This document shows, piece by piece, positions 43,265-49,293 of a DNA stretch of 49,293 nucleotides. The position numbers were made by a program, and so were the translations under genes. Source of the DNA: an uncultured Parabacteroides sp. (GTDB lineage Bacteria > Bacteroidota > Bacteroidia > Bacteroidales > Tannerellaceae); assembly GCA_910577325.1 (NCBI GenBank), contig CAJTMR010000026.1, forward strand, positions 1-49,293, in the 5' to 3' direction. Each line of letters opens with the position of its first letter. Within the stretch, counting starts at the first letter, position 1. The notes under the pieces were generated by a model. It was not told the DNA's origin, did not search any database, and was given only the letters and a program-made list of their open reading frames with translations.

Positions 43265-44074
43265 TCATGGCAACGGCCCTTCCCAGACGAAACAACCGGG
43301 AAACATACCTTTGATATCGGTCGCTTTTTTGAACAGTCCGAATACGGAAGAGCCGGAGCCGGACATGGAAGCATAGGTCGCCCCTTTTTCGTACAATGTT
43401 TCTTTAATCTTGGCAATGACCGGATGTTTCGGAAAGACACTTTTTTCAAAATCGTTTACCATCAGTTCTTTCCATTCCCCGATAGGTTTTTGGATGATTT
43501 CTTTCAACGAGATTGACGGAGCTGCGGGTGTTACCATCGAATAGGCTTCCGGTGTCGAGATAGCGACGTTTGGCTTGACAAGACAGAGATGGTAGCCTGC
43601 CAACGACAATTCCACCGCTTCGAATATATTTCCTGTGCCGGATGCGAATACTGGTGTATTGCGGATAAAGAACGGGCAGTCCGCCCCGATTCCGGAGGCC
43701 AGTTCTTCCAAACTGTCTTCCGGAATATGTAGTTCGCAATAGTCATTCAGCAATTTCAGCATAAAGGCGGCATCGGCCGATCCTCCGCCAAGCCCGGCCC
43801 CGAAGGGAATGGCTTTTAGCAGATGGACTTCCAGCTCCGGGAGTTCATATCGTGACTTTAGGAGGCACAGAGCTTTGATAACCAAGTTTTTTTCTATGGG
43901 GGTATCTACTGGAATCCCTGTTTGCGTGAGAGAGAATGTGTCGGCTTTGATCACTTCCAACGCATCTTTTACCGGGATCGGATAGAAGATTGTTTCGATA
44001 TTATGGTATCCATCGGGACGTTTGCTTACAACATTCAGCCCCAAATTTATTTTAGCATTGGGAAAACAGATCAT
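43265..44074 (-). CDS. ispE: 4-diphosphocytidyl-2-C-methyl-D-erythritol kinase
   Basis: The 269-residue GHMP kinase has PNAKINLGL with catalytic Lys8, the glycine-rich ATP loop FGAGLGGGSADAAF (91-104), GIGADCPFF with catalytic Asp132, and a C-terminal SGSGSSVFGLF. It phosphorylates the 2-hydroxyl of the CDP-methylerythritol intermediate in the MEP isoprenoid pathway. The start is the ATG at 44072-44074. The S9 peptidase gene lies just downstream. The gap before it holds the third 22-bp repeat cluster. Confidence 0.95.
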   Translation of the reverse strand: MICFPNAKINLGLNVVSKRPDGYHNIETIFYPIPVKDALEVIKADTFSLTQTGIPVDTPIEKNLVIKALCLLKSRYELPELEVHLLKAIPFGAGLGGGSADAAFMLKLLNDYCELHIPEDSLEELASGIGADCPFFIRNTPVFASGTGNIFEAVELSLAGYHLCLVKPNVAISTPEAYSMVTPAAPSISLKEIIQKPIGEWKELMVNDFEKSVFPKHPVIAKIKETLYEKGATYASMSGSGSSVFGLFKKATDIKGMFPGCFVWEGPLP

Positions 44075-44126
44075 ATATAATGTATATTTATTAAAGTTGT
44101 TTTATCCTTTAGGAGTCCAGCGAGAA

Positions 44127-44201
44127 GTTTCAACTTTACCCCTACCGTGAAACAAAAGTTTCCCGCTAATGAAACAATAGTTTCATAGGTGGGAAACAGA
44201 A
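44127..44201. repeat. 22-bp-period palindromic repeat cluster, locus 3
   Basis: Units beginning GTTTC lie at 44127 (31 bases long), 44158 and 44180 (22 bases each). Each has a GTTTC arm and a GAAAC arm followed by AAAA, AATA or AGAA. The last two units are also near inverse complements: 44158-44175 can pair with 44180-44197 with a few mismatches. It lies between the MFS stop codon and the ispE start, both on the minus strand. Confidence 0.82.
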
Positions 44202-44218
44202 GAAGGAAGGGAGGGTAT

Positions 44219-45589
44219 TTAGTTTCTCCCCTCTTCCTTTATGTTTGGAAGTTCCAGGCCGTAACCCTTGATATGGTCTTCACGTTTCAGCAAAACCGCG
44301 ATGAGAAGGGCGACAATACCAAAACAAGCGAAGATGAACATTGGCAACGTGTAGTCATAGGCGGGACCTCCATTTGTGTTATCCAGCTTGCAATAGGAAT
44401 CCAATACCCAGCCGATTAACAGGGGTACTAAACTCAACCCGATGTTCTGTACCCAGAATATCAGTGCGTATGCCGTACCTAATTGCTTTTCTGGAATAAT
44501 TTTAGGAACAGAGGGCCACATGGCAGACGGAACCAATGAAAATGCGATGCCTAAGATAATCATAATGACTGTTGCAAACCACCAGGCATTGAGCAAAGGC
44601 AGGGCAAACAATATATGCACACCGATCAGCATGATTGCTCCGATGATCATGATCGAAGCCCCTTTTCCTTTTCGGTCGTACAGATTCCCGAAGAAAGGAG
44701 TGAGAAACAGTGTCCCAAGCGGAAGCAAAGAGGGTATATAACCGGCTAATTGCGGATCGACATTATATTTGTTGATCATCAGATCAGTCGCATATTTCAA
44801 AAATGGGAATACAGCGGAATAAAATAAGACGCATAACAGGGCGATTAACCAGAAACCTTTGTTTTTTATAATCAACATGATGTCTGATACACGGAAGGGC
44901 TCTTCAGCTTCTTCTTCCATGCCTTGGGCTGATGCATCCAGTTTTTTGTCCATAATGGTGTAAAGAAAAAACGAAATGAAGCCGATACAAAGCATGATTA
45001 AGCAAAGTAGGATCGGGGCGGATACACTGTCAAAATAGCTTGCAAAAGGAATTGTCACAGCCATTGCAAGCATTGTCCCAATACGGGCTGTTGCCATTTC
45101 AAGCCCCATTGCCAATGCCAATTCTTTTCCTTTGAACCATTTAACGATGATTTTAGAGACCGTGATGCCGGCGATTTCGACTCCTACTCCAAACAAAGCA
45201 TATCCGGAAGAGGCGATGAAGACTTGCGACTTGATGCCCAAGATTGTCCCTTCGGTTCCGATGTATCCGGCAATCGCAGCATATTTGATACTGCAACCGA
45301 GCAACATCAGCAAGCAAGCGCCTTGTCCTGTGAAGCGAACTCCCATTCGGTCGAGGATCATCCCCCCGAAAATCAACATCAATAAGAATACGTTGAACCA
45401 GCCGTAAGCACTGTTGAAGATCCCGAAGTCCGTACTGGTCCAAGCCAATTCGGATTCAAGCATCGGTTTTAGAGGCGACATAACATCGGTAAGGAAATAA
45501 CCACATAACATGGTAAAAGCCACAATAGCCAGTGCAGACCATCGGGCAGCTGTCGATTCGCTCAGTTTTCTCTGAATTTGTTCTGTCAT
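44219..45589 (-). CDS. Major facilitator superfamily transporter
   Basis: The 456-residue protein has about 12 membrane helices in two halves with a cytoplasmic loop around 215-235 (MDKKLDASAQGMEEEAEE). The first cytoplasmic loop reads GGMILDRMGVRFTGQ, a DRxG-type MFS motif, and GNLYDRKGKGAS is the matching loop of the second half. The substrate cannot be told; the family resembles anion or nitrate/hexuronate-type carriers. It follows folC by 21 bases on the minus strand and is probably co-transcribed with it. Confidence 0.87.
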   Translation of the reverse strand: MTEQIQRKLSESTAARWSALAIVAFTMLCGYFLTDVMSPLKPMLESELAWTSTDFGIFNSAYGWFNVFLLMLIFGGMILDRMGVRFTGQGACLLMLLGCSIKYAAIAGYIGTEGTILGIKSQVFIASSGYALFGVGVEIAGITVSKIIVKWFKGKELALAMGLEMATARIGTMLAMAVTIPFASYFDSVSAPILLCLIMLCIGFISFFLYTIMDKKLDASAQGMEEEAEEPFRVSDIMLIIKNKGFWLIALLCVLFYSAVFPFLKYATDLMINKYNVDPQLAGYIPSLLPLGTLFLTPFFGNLYDRKGKGASIMIIGAIMLIGVHILFALPLLNAWWFATVIMIILGIAFSLVPSAMWPSVPKIIPEKQLGTAYALIFWVQNIGLSLVPLLIGWVLDSYCKLDNTNGGPAYDYTLPMFIFACFGIVALLIAVLLKREDHIKGYGLELPNIKEEGRN

Positions 45590-45610
45590 GATATTTGTTT
45601 TAGAATTATG

Positions 45611-46918
45611 TTATTTGTTTCCTTTCAAGAACAGGGGCAGGGCGTCCGCCACGACGAAAGTGCTTCCGCCGATAAAGACGATATCATCCTGTCCAGCTCG
45701 TGTCAATGCTTGCTCCACGGCTTTCGGCACGGAATCGCAGATCGTGCCCGGCAAACCGTGTCGTGCCGCTTTTTCCGCAAACTTTTCCGCCGGCATAGCT
45801 CGTGGTACGGATGCTTGCGTGAAGAAATAAAAGGCATTTTTAGGCATCAACTCCAATACGCCATCAATATCTTTGTCGTTGACCATGCCGACGACCATAA
45901 ATATCTGTTTGTGGCGTTTCAATTCTCCCGTCAGATGGAAGCCTAAATATTGCCAGGCGCCTGTGTTGTGCCCTGTGTCGCAAATCACGGTCGGTTGCTT
46001 TTGTAATGTTTGCCAACGTCCCATCAATCCGGTCAGTTCGACTACGTGCTCGAAACCGTCACGGACGGCTTGGCGTGTGATATCCGTACCGTTCTCCTGC
46101 AAAACGCGAAGAGCCGTCAATACGGTGGCTGCATTTTTTCCTTGTACGGCACCACTTAGCTCACCGAAGAACTGTCCGTAGTCGATACTGTCGTAATACC
46201 ATTCGTTTGATTCATCCAAATAGGCATTATGAAGTACTTCTTCAAATTGCGGTAAAAACAATTTTGATCCGATTTCTTGGGCCTTTTTCAGGAAAATGGG
46301 CAGGAGACCTGCCTGGTCGATTTCACCTATGACGGCTGGAACTCCTTTCTTGATGATGCCTGCTTTCTCGACAGCGATCTTTTCGACCGTATCTCCCAAA
46401 AACTGGGTGTGATCCAGACTGATGTTCGTGATGATACTCAGGATAGGAGTGATGATGTTGGTGCTATCCAATCGACCGCCCATGCCTACTTCGATAACGG
46501 CATAATCCACCTTCTCGGCACGGAAATAGTCGAATGCCATACTGGAAGTCAGTTCGAAGAACGAAGGATCAAGCGTTTCAAAGAAGGAACGATGGTGCTC
46601 TACGAAGTCGATGACATATTCCTCCGGAATCTTTTGCCCGTTTACCCGTATCCGTTCGCGGAAATCAACTAAGTGCGGGGAGGTGTAAAGCCCGACTTTA
46701 TACCCCGATTGGCATAAAATTGCGGCCAATAAGTGGCTGACAGAGCCTTTCCCGTTCGTGCCTGCCACGTGTATTGTTTTGTATGCTTTATGCGGATTTC
46801 CTAAGTGATCGTCCAACGCGATGCTGGTTCCTAATCCGGGTTTGTAAGCCGAAGGTCCAGCATTTTGAAAAACCGGAATACTGGTATATAAATAGTGTAG
46901 CGTTTCTTCGTATGTCAT
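45611..46918 (-). CDS. folC: Folylpolyglutamate synthase / dihydrofolate synthase
   Basis: The 435-residue Mur-ligase-like enzyme has the ATP loop HVAGTNGKGSVSHLLAAIL, SPHLVDFRERIRVNG, the metal-binding EVGMGGRLDSTNII and TNISLDHTQFLG, and the C-terminal DTGHNTGAWQYLG. It adds glutamate to folates. I use the ATG at 46918 (MTYEETLHYLY); the upstream frame is a poor start. Its -7 element is at 46940-46947. It is the first gene of a folC-MFS unit. Confidence 0.94.
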   Translation of the reverse strand: MTYEETLHYLYTSIPVFQNAGPSAYKPGLGTSIALDDHLGNPHKAYKTIHVAGTNGKGSVSHLLAAILCQSGYKVGLYTSPHLVDFRERIRVNGQKIPEEYVIDFVEHHRSFFETLDPSFFELTSSMAFDYFRAEKVDYAVIEVGMGGRLDSTNIITPILSIITNISLDHTQFLGDTVEKIAVEKAGIIKKGVPAVIGEIDQAGLLPIFLKKAQEIGSKLFLPQFEEVLHNAYLDESNEWYYDSIDYGQFFGELSGAVQGKNAATVLTALRVLQENGTDITRQAVRDGFEHVVELTGLMGRWQTLQKQPTVICDTGHNTGAWQYLGFHLTGELKRHKQIFMVVGMVNDKDIDGVLELMPKNAFYFFTQASVPRAMPAEKFAEKAARHGLPGTICDSVPKAVEQALTRAGQDDIVFIGGSTFVVADALPLFLKGNK

Positions 46919-46939
46919 ATTGTTGTTATTTATGTTTCG

Positions 46940-46947
46940 CAAAAGTA
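46940..46947 (-). promoter_or_regulatory. Predicted minus-strand -7 element (TACTTTTG) of folC
   Basis: CAAAAGTA on the plus strand reads TACTTTTG on the minus strand and lies 21 bases before the folC start. Only 14 bases separate it from the divergent -7 element at 46962. Confidence 0.55.
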
Positions 46948-46961
46948 GTCAATTTTATTTA

Positions 46962-46969
46962 TACCTTTG
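46962..46969 (+). promoter_or_regulatory. Predicted -7 element (TACCTTTG) of the TSCPD gene
   Basis: TACCTTTG fits TAnnTTTG exactly and lies 36 bases before the start at 47006. It overlaps the upstream region of the divergent folC promoter. Confidence 0.6.
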
Positions 46970-47005
46970 TGTCTCGTTAATAAAAATAAAATAGAAGAGA
47001 CTGAA

Positions 47006-47263
47006 ATGAATAAACAACATGTAACCTATACTCCGACCGGCGGGGTATGTTCCAAAATGATGATTATCGACTCGGAAGACAACATAATTAAAAATGTACA
47101 GATTATTGGCGGTTGCCAAGGGAATACGCAAGGGTTGTCCAAACTGTTGGTCGGAATGGAGGTCGGCGATGCGATCCGGAGGCTCGAAGGGATTGATTGT
47201 CGTGAACGGGGAACTTCATGCCCGGACCAGTTGGCTCAGGCATTGAAGCAAATCAGTCGATGA
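47006..47263 (+). CDS. TSCPD-domain protein (TIGR03905-like)
   Basis: The 85-residue protein carries YTPTGGVCSKMMIIDSEDNIIKNVQ, IGGCQGNTQGLSKLLVGM and the signature CRERGTSCPDQLAQALKQI. The TSCPD motif also occurs at the end of some class II ribonucleotide reductases, and the conserved cysteines suggest metal binding. Its function is not known. It is a single small gene with its own promoter. Confidence 0.88.
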   Translation: MNKQHVTYTPTGGVCSKMMIIDSEDNIIKNVQIIGGCQGNTQGLSKLLVGMEVGDAIRRLEGIDCRERGTSCPDQLAQALKQISR

Positions 47264-47389
47264 TCTGCTTGTGACCGATCTTGCGTACGTTACAGTATTT
47301 TGATTGATCCTTCAGTTCGGTCAATACAGCCGCTTTTGCAAACTGGAGACCAACGTTGTGTAACTTTCGAAGAATCGGATAAAAAGTAT

Positions 47390-47397
47390 TACATTTG
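47390..47397 (+). promoter_or_regulatory. Predicted -7 element (TACATTTG) of dnaB
   Basis: TACATTTG fits TAnnTTTG and is 22 bases before the dnaB start. CTTTC at 47364-47368 is the nearest -33-like match. Confidence 0.55.
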
Positions 47398-47419
47398 ATG
47401 CCCGATAATAATTAGAACA

Positions 47420-48943
47420 ATGGCAGAAAGAGGAAAAAATACAGGAGGAAGAGGAAAGCAAAAGCCGGTTGCTGTACCCGATATGGGGCGTTTGCAACCG
47501 CAAGCCCGTGAGTTGGAAGAGGCGGTACTGGGCGCTCTGATGCTTGAAAAGGACGCCTACTCCATCGTTAGCGAGATCTTGAAACCGGAGAGTTTCTATG
47601 AGAAAGCGCATGAGAAAATTTATGCCGCCATCGTAGATCTGGCAATCAGCCAGCGTCCGGTGGATATGTTGACCGTCACCGAGCAACTGAAGAAGCGGGG
47701 CGAACTGGAAGAGGTGGGCGGTCCATTCTACATATCCCAATTGACCAGCAAGGTGGCCAGTAGCGCTCATATCGAATACCATGCTCGTATTATCGCACAG
47801 AAGTATCTGGCTCGTGAGTTGATCTCTTTCACTGCCATGATACAGGGCAAGGCTTTTGATGAGACGATTGATGTGGAAGATCTGATGCAGGAAGCCGAAG
47901 GAAAACTCTTTGAGATATCCCAGCGGAACGTGAAGAAAGATGTTACCCAGATTAATCCCGTAATCAAGGAAGCGATGGTTTTGCTTGAAAAGGCGGCCAA
48001 TCAAAAAGAAGGGTTGAGTGGTCTGCGTACTGGCTTCGAAGGATTGGACAAAATGACGTCCGGATGGCAGAACTCCGACCTTATCATTATTGCCGCACGT
48101 CCTGCGATGGGTAAGACGGCTTTCGTCCTTTCGATGGCTAAGAATATGGCGGTGAACCATAACACGCCGGTAGCCCTGTTCTCACTTGAAATGAGCAACG
48201 TTCAGCTTGTCAACCGTCTGATCGTGAACGTATGCGAGATTCCGGGCGAGAAGATCAAGAGTGGTCGTCTGGAAAACTATGAATGGGAACAGTTGGACTT
48301 CAAGATAAAGGAGTTGTACGACGCGCCGATCTATGTGGACGACACGCCGAGCCTTTCGGTGTTCGAACTGCGTACAAAAGCCCGCCGTTTGGTACGTGAA
48401 CATGGTATCAAGGTCATCATTATCGACTACCTTCAGTTGATGAATGCGAGTGGCATGAGTTTCGGCAGTCGTGAACAGGAAGTAAGTACTATTTCGCGGT
48501 CGTTGAAAGGATTGGCGAAGGAACTGAATATTCCGATCATAGCCTTGTCACAGTTGAACCGTGGCGTCGAGGCGCGTCAGGGGGCGGAAGGAAAACGCCC
48601 GCAATTGGCGGATTTGCGTGAATCCGGTGCTATCGAGCAGGATGCGGATATGGTTTGTTTCATCCATCGTCCGGAATATTATAAGATAACGGAAGACGAG
48701 CGTGGTAATTCCTTGATTGGTTTGGCCGAGATCATTATTGCTAAACACCGTAACGGTGCGGTCGGGGATGTACGTCTTCGTTTCAAGAGCGAGTTCGCCA
48801 AGTTCATGAATGTGGACGAAGATGTACCGGTTCGTGAGTTCTCCTCCAATATGAACAATTTGGATCCGATGAAAGCTATGCCGCCAATACCTCCAGCCGG
48901 TGTTGATTTCTTGGCTCCTGGAAATAACGAGGTTCCGTTTTAA
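47420..48943 (+). CDS. dnaB: Replicative DNA helicase DnaB
   Basis: The 507-residue protein has the N-terminal primase-interacting domain (PQARELEEAVLGALMLEKDAY) and a RecA-like core: Walker A ARPAMGKTAFVLSMAKNMA near 225-243, VIIIDYLQLMN as Walker B, and IALSQLNRGVE as motif H3. It unwinds DNA at the fork as a hexamer. It has no intein. A terminator follows. Confidence 0.97.
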   Translation: MAERGKNTGGRGKQKPVAVPDMGRLQPQARELEEAVLGALMLEKDAYSIVSEILKPESFYEKAHEKIYAAIVDLAISQRPVDMLTVTEQLKKRGELEEVGGPFYISQLTSKVASSAHIEYHARIIAQKYLARELISFTAMIQGKAFDETIDVEDLMQEAEGKLFEISQRNVKKDVTQINPVIKEAMVLLEKAANQKEGLSGLRTGFEGLDKMTSGWQNSDLIIIAARPAMGKTAFVLSMAKNMAVNHNTPVALFSLEMSNVQLVNRLIVNVCEIPGEKIKSGRLENYEWEQLDFKIKELYDAPIYVDDTPSLSVFELRTKARRLVREHGIKVIIIDYLQLMNASGMSFGSREQEVSTISRSLKGLAKELNIPIIALSQLNRGVEARQGAEGKRPQLADLRESGAIEQDADMVCFIHRPEYYKITEDERGNSLIGLAEIIIAKHRNGAVGDVRLRFKSEFAKFMNVDEDVPVREFSSNMNNLDPMKAMPPIPPAGVDFLAPGNNEVPF

Positions 48944-48991
48944 ATCTGCGTTTTAGATTTTTGCAGAAAAAGCAAATATTTAATTATACAA

Positions 48992-49032
48992 ACACCCGGA
49001 TATAGTCGTTTTTCGTATCCGGGTGTATTTTC
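48992..49032 (+). terminator. Rho-independent terminator of dnaB
   Basis: ACACCCGGATA (48992-49002) pairs perfectly with TATCCGGGTGT (49016-49026), followed by ATTTT. Confidence 0.85.
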
Positions 49033-49061
49033 GGGGTGAGCTTTTTTCTAACCTTACATAA

Positions 49062-49106
49062 CCAAAGAAGCCATGTCACAATATTTTCGTGACATGGCTT
49101 CTTTGG
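49062..49106 (-). terminator. Long perfect hairpin 3' of the tRNA genes
   Basis: CCAAAGAAGCCATGTCAC (49062-49079) and its exact inverse complement (49089-49106) form an 18-bp perfect stem with a nine-base loop, four bases beyond the first tRNA's 3' end on the minus strand. No immediate T-run follows on that strand (TTATGT), so it may act as a processing or stabilising structure as well as a terminator. Confidence 0.65.
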
Positions 49107-49110
49107 ATTG

Positions 49111-49184
49111 TGACCGCGACAGGATTCAAACCTGTAACCGGCTGATCCGTAGTCAGCTACTCTATTCAGTTGAGCTACGCGGCC
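49111..49184 (-). tRNA. tRNA-Arg (anticodon ACG)
   Basis: The minus strand folds into a standard 74-base cloverleaf. The acceptor arm GGCCGCG pairs with CGCGGTC (one G-T pair). The D stem is GCTC with GAGT, the anticodon stem GCTGA with TCAGC around the loop CTACGGA (anticodon ACG), and the T stem ACAGG with CCTGT around TTTGAAT. The discriminator is A and CCA is not encoded. It is identical to the tRNA at 49219. Confidence 0.97.
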
Positions 49185-49218
49185 AATCTCTATATTTTTG
49201 TTTAAACTTTATGATTTG

Positions 49219-49292
49219 TGACCGCGACAGGATTCAAACCTGTAACCGGCTGATCCGTAGTCAGCTACTCTATTCAGTTGAGCTACGCGGCC
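49219..49292 (-). tRNA. tRNA-Arg (anticodon ACG), second identical copy
   Basis: All 74 bases are identical to the tRNA at 49111-49184, with the same cloverleaf and ACG anticodon. The two are 34 bases apart, and this one lies upstream on the minus strand. It ends one base before the window edge. Both are presumably in one transcript; adenosine 34 would be edited to inosine by TadA (established for ACG tRNA-Arg). Confidence 0.97.
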
Positions 49293-49293
49293 A

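Overview
The window reads as a chromosomal segment of a Bacteroidales bacterium, most likely a Parabacteroides-like gut species (the genus is inference). The evidence is the TAnnTTTG type of -7 promoter element in front of many genes, weak or absent Shine-Dalgarno sequences, a complete aerotolerance (bat) operon, DUF4295 next to L28 and L33, and DUF4835 between coaBC and recN. Almost all of it is dense, conserved, housekeeping-type sequence.

Layout. (1) 1-2.0 kb is a small accessory patch: the 5' end of an IS4/DUF4372-type transposase running off the left edge, a long imperfect inverted repeat at 352-468, a DUF3795 protein, a GNAT acetyltransferase, a tautomerase relic that lacks its start codon and catalytic proline, and a second acetyltransferase relic with an in-frame stop. 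(2) 2.1-7.1 kb: nspC (polyamine synthesis), ftsY, rimO, and two tandem HU-type genes, the second fusing HU to a membrane helix and a LysM-like domain. (3) 7.2-15.7 kb: moxR, a DUF58 protein, a membrane protein and batA-batE, one long operon for a MoxR/VWA envelope system, followed by a PAP2 phosphatase. (4) 16.4-20 kb: a small HTH protein, a DUF2007-Usp-Usp stress protein, a YhcH/NanQ-type protein and a membrane-anchored DNA/RNA endonuclease. (5) 20.1-25.5 kb: a tripartite RND efflux operon. (6) 25.6-28.3 kb: a nitroreductase, a membrane glycosyltransferase and the rpmB-rpmG-DUF4295 ribosomal cluster. (7) 28.5-37.5 kb: dnaN, a DEDDh exonuclease, an iron alcohol dehydrogenase, coaBC, DUF4835, recN, a His/Tyr/Trp-rich secreted protein, rlmB and ridA. 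(8) 37.6-47 kb: mostly minus-strand genes, namely a YgiQ radical SAM protein, an S9 peptidase, ispE, an MFS transporter and folC, with mdh on the plus strand. (9) 47-49.3 kb: a TSCPD protein, dnaB and two identical tRNA-Arg(ACG) genes.

The most unusual signals are intergenic. Three separate loci (18.7, 31.6 and 44.1 kb) carry short tandem palindromic units with the same 22-bp period. Their arms can pair within a unit or with the neighbouring unit. Other points worth a look are the HU-TM-LysM fusion, the decayed genes at the left edge with the structured element upstream of them, a promoter buried in the 3' end of the glycosyltransferase gene, an apparently leaderless ygiQ, and closely packed divergent promoters between folC and the TSCPD gene. 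No CRISPR array, prophage or recognisable defence island was seen.
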